Origin: Galerina marginata
Lineage: Eukaryota > Basidiomycota > Agaricomycetes > Agaricales > Galerinaceae
Direction: 5' to 3'
DNA length: 64,000 nt
Assembly (NCBI GenBank): GCA_023014335.1
Contig: JAECYW010000020.1
Location: forward strand, 558,001-622,000
Shown here: positions 33,983 through 45,792 of the stretch, in pieces
How positions within the stretch are numbered: position 1 is the first letter of the stretch
How the letters are laid out: each line of letters begins with the position of its first letter
The notes under the pieces: generated by a model
Told to the model about the DNA's origin: nothing
Databases searched by the model: none
Seen by the model: the letters and a program-made list of their open reading frames with translations, nothing else
Translations under genes and position numbers: made by a program

Positions 33983-34455
33983 ATGGCCACCGAGGACCCT
34001 GCCGATTTACCGCCTCTCGGGCTGGCGCTACTAGCGCCGGCAGCGGCGGAGACGATGCTGGAGGAGCCCTTCGCACTTCAAAGACTTCGACACCCGCACG
34101 CCTACTACATCGACCACTCTAGCTCTCTCTTTGACAGTAAAGGCTCGGTGCTTGACCTCCTCTCTGACGACCACACTCGCGATGGGCAGGAAGGAGGGGA
34201 AAAAGACGACCTCCTCGCACACATGGATCCAGCACAAGTGTACCTCTCGCCGCCGTTCAGAGGGGCGCAGCTCCCGCCTGAGGACGTTACTGTGGAGGTG
34301 GAGGCTTCCCCGCCGCCACTGCTGCCTGTCTTGCCGAGGACCCCTTTTGCTCTGTCCTACTTAATCATGAGGAATACAGACAAGACGATGATGCTGCGGA
34401 GAGCATTAATATGGCCTCAAACACGATGGTCGTGCACACTCGCGCGCCAACGTTT
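33983..34455 (+). pseudogene. W gene, copy A, 5'-truncated and frameshifted
   Basis: The copy begins at a Met (MATEDPADLPPLGL) that is internal in copies B and C; the Ser/Asn-rich N-terminal part is deleted. Near 34361 one T is missing (TACTTAATC where the others imply TACTTTAA or TACTTCAA). This shifts the frame before the conserved end INMASNTMVVHTRAPTF, which remains readable in another frame up to a GTATG donor. Confidence 0.6.
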
Positions 34456-35416
34456 GCTGTGGGGTATGTTTTCGTTTCGTCTTTCCTCCCTCTTTTTTTC
34501 TTTGTTTTCCACCATTTGCGTTGTGTTCTTTTGTTCATTGTTTGTTGGCCTGGTCTGGTCTGCTTTCTCGTTTTCACTCTCGTCCCTTCTTTCATCTTTC
34601 ATATCTCATCTTTCATATCTCCTCTTTCATCTTTCATCCCCGTTATTTTTCGGACTCTTTCTTCTCTCCTGGGGACTGTTGCGGTGCCCCGCTACCTTCG
34701 TTCTTCGTTCCCCACTTCCCCGCCTCTCTGGATATGACACTCCTCTCTGATAGTGGAATATATGCGCCTGGTTCATCGCGCAACACACGCGCAGTACTCA
34801 CAGGCGCTTCTTCCAAACATACCTCGCGTCGTCCTCGTGTCGTGTCATGCTGTCGAGCACTTTCGGTGTGGGGAAGGTGGGCATGGTCATCCTTTCTCGG
34901 ATCTTCGCCTGAGCCCCTGGCCAAGGTCTGGTTATTCTATTTATACATTGCGTTTACGGTAAAAGATTTTTATTTTCATTTCGCGTGGGTTTTAGCTTTT
35001 CGCAGTACGGTCCATTTGCCCTCTTTCAATTTCATCTCCATCTTTCGTTTCTTTTGGTCCGTATTTATTTTCGTATCTCTCTTCCTTGTCTTCGATACCA
35101 CGCGGATAGGCAGGCGCATCAAATCATAGTCGACGTGAGGTTTCAGGGTGGGATTGCTAGAGATATTGGGGTGTTCTCGCGGACTAGTGCGGTGCCTCCG
35201 GTTCTACTTTTTACATTTACTTCTCTCGTGGGTCGCGGGTGCTTTTGATGGGCCAGCCTGGTCGGCCTGCACTGCACTGCAGTACGCGCCTACTTCTACC
35301 TCTGTTCCAGCTTCAACTTCACTCCCACCACCTCATAAGCGCCTGTTCAGGCCCTAGCTGGTGTCGGGCTTTTGAATTCTTGCTTTCGTTTCATTTCATT
35401 TCGGTTGGGGTTTAAG
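34456..35416. other. Pyrimidine-rich intron/3' region of W copy A
   Basis: A long CT-rich tract (TCTTTCATCTTTCATATC-like) follows the W donor, as in copies B and C. A frame ending in PPPHKRLFRP and a stop (about 35281-35357) resembles the SPHKRLF ending at about 44009 in copy B, so it may be part of a last exon. I could not join it in phase. Confidence 0.35.
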
Positions 35417-35548
35417 CTGGACTTTCGCTCCGAAGGGGCTGACGGATAAGAGGCAGATGAGCGCGAATGATGTGTCTTTTTCGGATGAGAAGCGTGGTTT
35501 ATGGAGGGTGTGGATGTGAATAACGTTGATATCTGGCCTGCGCATTAG
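35417..35548 (+). pseudogene. DUF1348 3' fragment, copy 2
   Basis: The sequence matches the last exon of the gene at 21583-22225 from the TGGACYTTCGCTCCGAA region to CCTGCGCATTRG, including CAGATGAGCGCGAATGATGT. The 5' exons are absent, and a deletion after GATGAGAAGCGTGG shifts the frame. Homology continues through the 3' flank into the NACHT 3' end, so the fragment marks the left edge of the duplicated block. Confidence 0.85.
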
Positions 35549-35791
35549 CGAAGGTCTTTGAGAGAATTACATATGTTGGGAAAGGTATCGGTTTGACAGA
35601 CGGGAATTCAAGGACGTGGAATTTTGCGCAAGTGTTTCATGGGGTTCAGTAGATAAAAAATCTATTCACAACTGTAGTTAGTTGTACGTAGAGCTTCCTT
35701 GTCCAAATTCAATGTCCCTCCCGACACCTTTGACAGCGTCTACTGTAAATATGTGGTTGGAAGGGTGATCGTAGATATCCAATTTTACAAA

Positions 35792-38291
35792 CTAAAGCGG
35801 CGTATCCCCTTTTTGGCACGAGTCGATGTACCTATTGATGGCGTCTCTTGTAAATTTTGTTTTATAGGGCCAGTCCTGACAACGGCTGGAGAATGAATGG
35901 TGAGACGCATAGTCAACCAGCTCCTTCGAATATGCTGATCGCTCCAGGAGCCGACGGAGGCACCGTAGTAACCACCGAAATACTCGTGATTGGCAATGGT
36001 CATCGCTTCCGGTGAACAGCTTTGGATGAGCTGCCCGAAAGTAGGAGTTCATTACGACACTCCACTTCTCCAATAAATGCCTCTTACATCTCCTCAAAGC
36101 CCTGTTATTCGGTCCAAGAACCTTTCTCCAGAGCCATGGGCTGTTTCTGCGTATTTGCTTTTGGCGAGAGTCCTGTTTCCGGGGAGGTATTGGCAACCTT
36201 TCGTTGCATAAGATCTTGAGACAATAGAGCGCGGAAATAGCGTATCGTTCGCAATTGAGCGCCAGTGCCCCAGATCGAGAGGGATCCCGGAGAAATGTAC
36301 GAACCTGCCGCTTGTAGGGCTGGAACTTTTGGTTTGTTAGGGCATCACAGAAGCGTAGGTGGTTCTTGTCTGGGGCGCTGGATGGTGAGAAGACGGCCGC
36401 TACATCTCCATGTATCTCAGGATTCATACTGGCGATCCGCTTGTACGGATAGTGAACATACACGGCACCTATCCCCATAAGAGCAACAAGGAAGGTTTGA
36501 CAACTATCGGTGTAGTACTCTCCCAAATGGGCCATCATGTACTCGTCCAATATCTTCTGAATTGGGATGAGCGGAAGTTTGCTGCAGTCCTGAAAGCAAG
36601 GCTAAGTATACCGTAACCGTGGATGGATAAGAAGGCGCACTAGAAAATCCCGCAAAAACCGAATCGGCCCACTTTCATTCCAGTATTCGCCTCCTTTATA
36701 TTCAGACCACCTCGAAAGAGGAAGCAGAGAAAAATCGGAAATTTGTCGCTGGAGCCCAGGTGTCCAGCTTGCGCCGTTAAGCAGACTCGGTAGTTCAATA
36801 TCCCAGAGGGGTGGTGGCACAACCTCTGCAACTCACCCGATGTACGTGAGCATGAGATTAGTGGTGGTTCAAAGGACCTACCTAACCCATTGAGAATTGC
36901 GAAATATCGCTCTGCCAAAGCTGCCCGCCTAAGGTCAGGTTGGATATAAAAGACCTTAGAACGGGCCTGATCTTGGAGGAAGTCGGAAAACGAGGAATGG
37001 ATGATTGAAATATAATTTTGAGTGAGGCTCACAACAGCTGCCAGGTCAAACAGTGCAATTTGAATGTCCCCTTTTTCAAGGGACAGAACTGCCTCCACAG
37101 AAGACGTCAAACACGGAACACTGACAAACAGGTGGAAAGCCAAGATATCTAGCACTCGTTCTATGTCTTCTGCATCCACAGAAGAAAGGATATGTGTGTA
37201 CAACCCGTCCAGCTCAGAGAATGGGTTTTGGCCTTGAGATGGACGCAAGCCAAGAATAGTATCCAGACGGTGGTTAGGACGGTGGCGGCGGGAAGATATA
37301 TACTTGATTACTGTGGACGCATATATAAATTGCCCAGATGCCTTTCGCACCAGGGTTTCGAGAAGATCTGAAAGGGGCCAGGAGGGAGGGAGGTAGGCAC
37401 GCATTGGATGAGAATCCTTCAACTCTTGAAATTGGTCTTCGAGGAAAACTCGGATGTCATGGTCCGGGAAAAAAGAGTCGTCGAGAGTCAGGCGAGAAAG
37501 GAATCCATCGAAGGATTTGGATGTAAAAGTTTCTGACAGATGGGATTCGGGGCGACTGGCAATAAGAAATAGCAAGGGGAAGCGAGCCGTCCTTAGGGCG
37601 TTTGTGATGGCCATGAGGATTGCGACCTGAGCATCGGCGACGGAACATTCGTCGAGTCCATCTATGATGATGACACGAGGGGAATCTGGGAACTGGAAGT
37701 AGCCCGAATCGGCCAGATTTTGAATGGGTTCCGTAAGGAGAGTGGAGAACTGGGCGTCGATGGAGAGCTTGAAGATGAGGGGATCTCGTGTTATAGCGCG
37801 GGTTATTGGTTCTTTAAGAGCCGGAATATGAAGGGCAGCATGGTACGCGATAGTGGGTACGAGACTGTCGGCCTTATTACGGAATGGATCCGACCTGGAG
37901 AAAAAAAAACTGGCGACGAGGCGCTTCTCTGCAGCCAAGCGTTCGGCCATCGATTGTGCGATCGCCGACTTCCCGACACCTGCGGCCCCGTTCACCCACA
38001 TCACGGGCTCATTCGGATGCTCAGTTCCATCAATCCAGTTGTGGATCTTCTCCAACACCTTCAGGCGTGTTTTTGGGTGACATTTCGGCGGATCGAAACG
38101 ATGGCCCGAATTGTGGAACGCGGAGGGTGAGGCAGCTTGGATAAGTCGTTCGAAACCTCGAAGATTGTCAGTGTTGAGATCGTGAGTTCGGCAGTATAAA
38201 CCTTACCGATAGAATTTGAAAGGTCATGCAGGTGGATTTCTTGGTTGAAAGTGCTTTGAGAGATCGTAAAGTCCTGGCTATTTTCGAACAT
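35792..38291 (-). CDS. NACHT-domain NTPase (NLR-like), copy 2, intact, 780 aa
   Basis: Exons 38291-38207, 38156-36882, 36825-36641 and 36589-35792 total 2343 nt; intron positions and phases are identical to copy 1. Walker A reads GAAGVGKS and Walker B VIIIDGLDEC. The protein is nearly colinear with copy 1 over the NTPase region and the C-terminal blocks. It differs most in a stretch of about 40 residues after the conserved FLVALMGIGA block, where it reads HYPYKRIASMNPEIHGDV and on, with length changes. The intron 3 donor is GTGCGC rather than GTGAGC. C-terminus RYIDSCQKGDTPL is longer than in the other copies. Function as in copy 1, by homology. Confidence 0.87.
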
Positions 38292-41200
38292 GGCTCGGTT
38301 TCAGAGCGTCAGCCCCGGAGTGCGGTATTCTGGATGGGAAGAATGCTGTTGAAGGGTTAGCAGGACGTGAAGTACGGATGTTGGGGGCTGAAGGACAAGA
38401 AGTGTAGCGCAATGGCTGTACAGGACTGGGACCTTTCTTATATACGAGTTCACATGTAATGGATGCCAGTTTGGTTTCCACGCAGTCAAGTAGAACTGCT
38501 TTGGAACTATTTTCGACCATGCTGTGCTCCATCGTAGCAGAGTTTCCCACAGGATTTGTAGAAGTAAGTACGCACACGGACTTTCGCTCTGAGATCCAAC
38601 GGGAATAACCTCATTTTGTGTTTTGTTATATACAATTCCAGGCGGACTCGATAGTTGAGAAATATGGTTGTTAAGGTTTTAATCCAACATCGCGAGGAAA
38701 CGCACCGTTGTAGCAGACTGTTATCGAGGCATACGACCCTGAGGTAAAGAGATACATGGAAGCAGGAAGAAGAAGACAACATAAAAGGGCGAAAACAATC
38801 GGCGTTGACCTAGCAAAGTGAGGGGAAAAAATGAGAATTTTAACCACATGCGAAGCATGTCCAAAGCATGTCGCGTATGACATCAGTAGACTGTGCTTCT
38901 GAATCATATCTAGTTCATCACCGTCAGCAAGCTCGGCGCCCAAAAATTCGAATTGAGCTGCGCGATCGGGTCATCGATACACACCATCCCATAGAGTATG
39001 GATAGTCCGCTCAATTCAGGGTCAGGTCTAAAAATCCACCAGGCCCGCAACTCACCGAGTTACAAACTAACAAGTAGTCCGACCTGCAGATATCGAGTGG
39101 GTGTAGGCGTTAGAAAAGGAAGGTTAAGAAGTTCAGAGACCTATTCGAGATGGAAAGCTGTACTCATCTAGCCAATTGCTCCGAAATCTGAGCACGAGAA
39201 TTGAGAGTTGGGAAATGTGGGCTATTATCGCGATGAAGCTATGCCTAAAATGTCGGTCAGTATATCGAACGACAACAAGGGTGCTTGAAGCACTTACATT
39301 CTGTAAACGACGAGCATCTCGACCACGGATAACTTCTGGGAGGAAGCTGGAGGACCAGCCTGAGTAAATAGTCGTGATATAAGACCCAGTAAAGTCAGGG
39401 CGAAAAATGAGAATCCAAGATTTAAATCGCATGAGAGGCGTGTCGCGTACGACTGTAGTAGACCATCGGCAAAAGCGCACAGAGCTTACATTGTAATACA
39501 ATGACCTTGTAAGGTCCAAAAGGTGACAAAGGCGACTATCGTCATTTATTCCGATGACGTGACAACAAAACCAGCTAAGGTAGGCAAAGTCTTGTGGGTT
39601 TACTGATTCTTGACAACCTTGTATTGTCGTTTCAATTTTTACAAGCCTTATAAAGTGGGTTATCTCGGGGGGATATCTCTCATTGACAATTCTTCTAATT
39701 AGGTCGTTTGGCCGGTAGTATGGTATGATGTCGTGCACAGAATGGGCAGAAAAGTAGGAAAGCATTAATTTAAGATCGGGTCTACTAAACGTACATGGTT
39801 ACTAACTGACTGAAGTAGAGGATGATAAGAGGGGAGATAAATTGGTGGGTGAATACCGATAACCTGCTGCCGCTACGGAAACAACTACACCGGTCGCAGA
39901 CCTTACGAGCATACTCTCGTTACCAATTCTCAAACGATTACGCTGTGTGCCTACATATAAGAGTCGTTCAAAGGAGGAAAATAGAAAGAAAAAGGAGGAC
40001 TCAACTAGACGTTCGAGTAATCAGGTAGAATTACGGCGGCACTTCCATCGATTGTCGTCTGTGATGCAGATCTGGCTGATAAATCATGTTAGCGGGCCTC
40101 AACAAGCTGTTGACACAGTTTACCGAGTTACAAGGCCTCGATGTCGGCTTACTCTGTTACCATAGACGGGAAGTCTGCAATGCGGTCTGGGTGGAAAATT
40201 GAGGAAAGAAGGTGGTGGTTGAAGGAAGAGTTATGGACGACAACTGAACCAAGGACGACCAACAGCATGACGTAGTATGACGTACGTCGGAGTTCGAACG
40301 GACTTAGACGGAATTTCGTGAACTTTCCCGAGTTTCCAGCCCTCGCTCGTCTTCCCTATTTGAAGAACATGATTCAAGCAAGGGAGAGGACTGACACATC
40401 GGTGTTCTCAACTTGAATCAGTTGAGTGTCGAATGCTCCTCTCCGACGTGCCATTAATAATATTCATGTCAAGGGTAAAGGAAAGGGACGCTACAGAATA
40501 ATGGCTCAATGACAAGTTTCCTACCTTTCATGCAACGGTATTGTACAATTGATTAGCAAGAGAGCGAGAAGATTTTCCTGCTTTTCAATCTCCCCAGAAT
40601 ACTTGTCAGTCCATACCATTTTAAGCAAAGACTGGCGGACTCATTGAATTCGCTGGCCAAGAATTAGTGGGATAATACATTGTGCACTAATACTTGTCCG
40701 TCATTAAAAGAGCGGCAAATGTTCGCGCGAGCATCCAAGGAAGTCCCAAAGAAGAGGGCGCCATTGCCGGACCGTTGCAAGGTGGTCCTAAAAATGTGGG
40801 AAAATGAATGGTGCTCAATGCACGGTATTGCAATACCGTGACAAGTCCCTTTTGCTGATGACTCTGCTTTTGAATCACTTATAGTTCATCACCGTCCGCG
40901 AGCTCGCCTGGAATCGAATTGAGCCGTGTCATCGTGTCATCGGTACACACTATCCTATAGGGATAGTCGGTTTAATTGAAGGTCACGTCTAAAAATCCGC
41001 CAGACCCACAACTCACCGAGTGGCAAACTACTAAGTAGTCCGACCTGCAGGTGTCAAGTGGGTCTAGGCGTTAGAAACGGAGGTTTAAGAAGTTCAGAGA
41101 TGGAAAGCTGTACTTACTTATCTAATCCCTCTGAAGTCCAAGCACGGCAGGACTGAGGAAACGGGAAACGGGCATTGAGGATTGTCTGCGGATGAGGAGA

Positions 41201-41762
41201 GGTGAACATTAGTCCTGAAACCGGTATGGATAGGAAATATACAAGAAGACCGAGCTTGAACTTTACTGGAGCTTGGACACACTTTGCGTGCTCTGAGTTC
41301 AGCCCGAACGACACGAGTTGGACGGATGGGATAGCATCGATTGGTCCAGGCTGTATCACGATATCGGTATGATATGGCCGTAGCCCTACTCATGCCGGTA
41401 CTCCTGCATTGCGAAAGCGAAAGGAGAATTGAAAGGACAGATAGATAGGGGTGTTACTTACTGGGTTATATACGTTTTAACTTTTGGTCGATCTTAAAAG
41501 TTGAAAGAGTTTGAGTCGTTTAACCGATAACGCGACGAACTTGCACATCGTCAGCTGTCGTTCGCGATGTCGGATGGCTTTTGGACATACTTAGTACTAG
41601 CTATGGTGCCTATCTTCAGCTGGGGGTTTATGTCCGAAGTTCATCAGAAGTACTTCACTGCCGTGTAACGTCCCGGTGCTCCGCTACGATAACGACGATC
41701 GCTCAAAATAGGTCGTATCCATGAAATCGAAGGCTGATTGAGATTGGGGTCGTTAGAGGGGG
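38292..41762. other. Tail of unit 2 and start of unit 3; no supported gene
   Basis: The NACHT 5' flank is repeated here twice in part: about 38640-38940 and 39170-39460 both match 25310-25690 and 48650-49030. A separate segment of about 230 bp (38895-39170) recurs at 40855-41120, sharing GTAGTCCGACCTGCAG and GAAGTTCAGAGA. From about 41300 the Z-W module copy B begins. The 210-codon minus frame at 39765-39133 is built of these repeats and has no recognisable domain. Confidence 0.5.
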
Positions 41763-42378
41763 TTAATTGGAATCCAAGATTAGCTTGACAGTGAAACTGA
41801 CATTAAAACTGACTGAGAGGGTTCGAATGACTTGAGCTCGGAGATCTGGGGGATTAGTGGGACCGGTGAGTTCGTGCCAAGTTATGGGGAGGGAATGTTC
41901 GATGCAGGTCGGTATACTGTAGTGAGGCATTGGGGTCGAAAACGCCGGTGGTCTGCCGGGTAACATGTTATCTCCAGGTAAAGTTATTAACATCAGGCTG
42001 AACCCCAAGCTATGGATATCGATGAGCGTTCGGGTTCGGTGGGGCGGAAAGGAAACGGAAAGAAAGCTTGGTGTCCAGAAGGATAAATAGAACTGAATCG
42101 AAGCAACTCGAAAATGTCAGAAAGAGAACGTAAAAAGACGGCGTCGAAGGGACGCCCGAGTCATTTAGCGTCATCTTTAGTTTCTGATATTGCGATCGAA
42201 TTCGGTTCTTAGTGTATTTCTGGAACGAAAACGAGTACCCAGCGGTCCAGGTGACATGGACAGGGATAATGAAGGCGTTGCGGGTGACAGAGATCGCCGA
42301 CTCCAAGTCCAAGGAAGCCGGGAGTTGAGTAAGACGAGGATTGTAGCACGAAAAAAAGAGAAAATTCGCAGTCTTCAA
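41763..42378 (-). pseudogene. Z gene, copy B, frameshifted
   Basis: The minus frame reads SAISVTRNAFIIPVHVTWTA, GYSFSFQKYTKNRIR, QKLKMTLNDSGVPST and LSFRFLSAPPNPNA, then meets a stop at RYP-TAG (about 42017). Copy C keeps RYPYPLGFSLMLI in frame at this point; copy B differs by a 2-nt deletion (CCATAGCTTGG versus CCATATCCCTTGG). The downstream frame continues intact to 41763 (PAFSTPMPHYSIP, RVIRTLS-like, KLILDSN). Protein family unknown. Confidence 0.65.
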
Positions 42379-42971
42379 GCAGGACGTTGGCTAGTCGTCG
42401 TCGTCGTCGTCGTCATCGTCAATGGTGGAAAAGCACGAACTGATTCCATCAGAAAATCTCTCCATCAGAAAATCTCTCCAAAAACGGGAAAAGCACGTTG
42501 TTTGACACTGAAGCACGTGCAAAGCAATCACGTCAACGTTTCCTATTCCGGGTTTAGCCGTGCAGATAACGGGTTGGGGAAACGGCGACGGCGGGTCCCT
42601 TTGCTCCTGCTCATCACGACAGCAGCAGCCCCTTACCCCGGCCCGCTCGATACCACCTCGTCTCAGGATTCAGTCTTTTGTTTCTTGTTTTCTTGCTTTT
42701 ATCTTATCTGGTCTGGCATTCAGTTGCAGCAGACTGACGACCCACGCTTGTCGAGCTCTGGTCTAATAACAGACCGGTGAGCATATCATTACGCTTGGTG
42801 TGTGTTCAACCCCTTCCTTCTTTCTTTCAAGCCAAGTCTGGCCTGAACTTTCTTTCGTTAAAGACTCTCCTTTCATTCTTTCACATTCGGCTTTCGCTTT
42901 CTTTGTATCACCAAGGCTATAGACCCAGCAACAGCCCCCTTTCATTGTCGACACGACGCTTAAATCCATTA

Positions 42972-43721
42972 ATGCCAGCACGTTCTTCCCGAAACAACAA
43001 CAACAATCGTAATGCCCGTAATAAGAAGCCATCCTCTGCCTCTGGCTCTGCGTCTACGTCTAGCAGCAGCACGCCTTCGACAGACGACGAACAATTGCCA
43101 GCGGCACCTCTAACCCAGCAGCAGCAACACCGCACGTCACCTCTCTTCTCACCACCAGCACACCTCCCGACGCCGCTCCCGGACGAGCTGCTGAGTTCGA
43201 CTTCGTTGCGCCTCTCGTCGTCGCCTAGGATGGCCACCGAGGGTTCGGAGACAGAGTACCCCGCCGAACATGAACTGCCGCCTCTTGGTCTCGGGTTGGG
43301 GTTACTAGGCGGCGACAACATTGGTGGCTCGTCGACTCTTTCGCTCCTCATAGACTTCGACACGCTGACCCCTCCCCCAGCGCGGCCCAGCGCTCTGCCA
43401 CCTTCTTCCTTTGAGAGCGAAGACTCGGTACTCGACCACGATGAGGCCGAAGGAGGAGAAGAGGATGACCCCCTTGCGCACACCTACACAGCGCAGATGT
43501 ACCGCTCGCCACCGTTCAGAGAGGCCCAGCTCCTGCCTGAGGAGGTCGAGGCGTCTCCGCCCCCGTTACCTATCCTGCTTAGGAGCCCGCAGGCGCGGCC
43601 ATACTTTAACGACGGATTCGGAGAAGAAGACCCTGATCACGACGCTCCGACGCTCCGGGGAGTATCAATATGGCGTCAAGCACGATGGTCGTGCATACTT
43701 GCGCGCCGACTTTTGCTATGA
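42972..43721 (+). pseudogene. W gene, copy B, frame altered before its conserved C-terminal motif
   Basis: The ATG at 42972 starts MPARSSRNNNNNRNARNKK, followed by Ser-rich and Pro-rich low-complexity sequence, HELPPLGLGL, YRSPPFREAQLLPEEVEASP and SPQARPYFNDGF. A net 17-nt length difference from copy C between about 43620 and 43655 puts the conserved INMASSTMVVHT-like segment into another frame, where it stays readable to the GTATGTTG donor at about 43721. No domain is recognised. It may be expressed with a changed tail; pseudogene status rests on comparison with copy C. Confidence 0.5.
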
Positions 43722-45064
43722 GGTATGTTGTCGTTTCGTTCTTTCTCTCTCTTCTCTCTCTTTCTCTCTCTCTTCGCTTCATTTTCATCTTCTCTGTTCG
43801 CTCATTTGTCAATCCTTTCTTTCACCTTGCCTTTCTCCTTCACTGTCTTCTTTCATCTTCTTTCTTTCATGCTCGTTATCTTTGCGACTGTTTTCTTCTC
43901 CTCTGGACAGACTGTTGCGGTACCCCATTATCTTTCTTCCTCGTCTGGCTGGATGTATGCGCCTGTTTCATCGCTCACCACGCGCAGTCCTCACAAGCGC
44001 TTGTTCTAGATCCAAACACCCTTGAATCGTACGAGTATTATCCCCGTGCTCGTGTCGTACCATACTCAAGGACTTTGGGGTGTAGGGATGATCAGCATGA
44101 TGTCATCCCTTTTCGGATCTTCGCTTTCACTTTCGACTACAGGTTTTGGGTTGTTCTATTTGCTCGAGTATACCTTGCTTTTACTTGGTCGCTTTCATTT
44201 CATTTCATTTCGCTTGTGGTTTTAGCTTTTGGCAGTCTGATTTGATCTATTTCCTCTTATTTTTTTCATATCTCTCGTTCGTTTCTTCGAATCGACGCGG
44301 AAAGATGTTGTGTGTATGTGTCGAATCGAGCAGGGGACGAGTGGGATGGTTCTGATTCTGATCGTGGTCGACGCGAGGCTGCAGGGTTGGAATGATATTA
44401 GGGTGTACCCTAATCATATCCGTATTCGTATTTGTTTTCGATATCCCGACTTTATTTTTTCATCATCCTTCCGTTCGCCTTACCGTTCTCGTTCAGAGAT
44501 CACCTTTCGACTTCTTTCACACCCGTTGCCTCCGTCTGTTCTCCTGTGAACTGTTGCGGTACCTCTGTTTCTACTTTTACCTTTTCTCGCGGGTGCCATT
44601 CATTGCATAATCAGCCTGTAATACGCGCCTGTTCCTCGCGTCGTCCTCGTGTGATGTCTGTCGTACCATACCCTAGCCTGGGGCGTGGAGATGATCGGCG
44701 TGATGTAATCCCTTGTTGCTTTCATTTTGTCATGGATTTTGGCTCTTACTCTCGCGGGTTGATTTATTTCATCTTTCGTTTTGTTTCGCTATTTCATATC
44801 TCGTTCTTGTCTTCTATTCTCTTGGAATCGTGCAGCTGGTCTCGATTTCAAGACGAACGAATGACTATGATGGTTTGGTTCTGATCGCAGTTGAAGCGAA
44901 CGCGAACGCGAGGCTGCAATGTTGGATTGATTGGATTTGGTATTGGGGTGTACCCTATTCGAATTCGATGTGTGTATGTCGCGGTGGGACAGCGTATTCG
45001 AATTTGAATCCAAGTTCAAGCTCCAGCTGTGCTAACCCCAATGAATGGACTCGAATAGGTTCAT
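43722..45064. other. CT-rich 3' region of W copy B
   Basis: A pyrimidine-rich tract (TCTCTCTTTCTCTCTCTC) follows the donor, then a possible last exon ending SPHKRLF-stop at 44009. Further on, two related segments (CGAGGCTGCARGGTTGGA...GGGTGTACCC) occur near 44379 and 44910, an internal duplication also seen in inverted copy C. Confidence 0.4.
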
Positions 45065-45530
45065 AAGAGGCGTGGGGTTTGGTTTAAGGAGGGTGTGAAT
45101 GTGAATAGCGTTGATATACAGTCAAATGATACACCAAAACCGTGAAAATGAAATTTAAATTCAACGAAACAACATTGCGTTAAAAAAAAAAACAACGCGT
45201 AAATCTTGATAAATAGACTGTTGTGCACCTTTAAATTTTCAAAGGGTTTGGATGTGTTTCCGTTGAGCAATTGTCGAAAGAGAGGTGTACTCGAGTATCA
45301 TTCAGTGGTGTGACCATCTTCGGCTAATTCCAGGAAACACCGTGTTTTGAAACGGAAGCCCCATACTCAGAACATTTCAATCCATACCAAATTTTTACTG
45401 AAGCCAGGAAATATGTAGCAGCTCTGAATAAAATTTATTTCATAAAATTGTGGCCATTTTACAGAAGTTATTAGCTCGCCAAAACTGTATCATTTGCCGG
45501 TGGATGACTGTAGAGCCTGCGCATTGGTGA
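45065..45530 (+). pseudogene. DUF1348 3' fragment, copy 3, split by a transposon
   Basis: GTTTAAGGAGGGTGTGAATG...GTTGATAT (to about 45118) and GCCTGCGCATTGGTGAAGGT (from about 45514) are the last 70 nt of the DUF1348 last exon. They are interrupted by a 392-bp element at 45119-45510. The 5' part of the gene is missing. Confidence 0.8.
45119..45510. mobile_element. Small Tc1/mariner-type MITE with TA duplication
   Basis: The ends are CAGTCA and TGACTG, flanked by TA (45117-45118 and 45511-45512). Both termini carry AATGATACA near the end, offset by about 11 nt. Copies 1 and 2 of the DUF1348 3' region (GTTGATATCGGGCCTGCG and GTTGATATCTGGCCTGCG) are the empty site. The interior is AT-rich and non-coding with an A11 run. 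Confidence 0.82.
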
Positions 45531-45792
45531 AGGTCTCTGAGAGAGTTACATGCGTTGGGAAGTCATTGGTTTGACGGACGGGAATTCAAGGACGTGGAAT
45601 TTTGCAAGGTTTTCATGTGGTTAAGTTGATAGATAATCTATTCTAACCGTTTATAAATGTACGTGGAGCATTCTTGTCCGAGTTCCATTGTTCCCCTACT
45701 CTACACATTTGGCAGCGCCGAACGTAAACATGTTGTGGTTGGAAGTGGACCGTAGAAATCCTAGTCTACAAACTAAAGCGGCGTATCCCCTC

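Noticed and set aside
39133..39765. 210-codon minus-strand frame behind NACHT copy 2
   Set aside because: It is composed of the duplicated NACHT-flank repeats; corresponding frames in the other copies are not conserved as protein.
41810..41840. GGTTCGAATGAC, another B-box-like match
   Set aside because: It lies within the Z coding repeat, where it encodes the conserved VIRTLS segment on the other strand.
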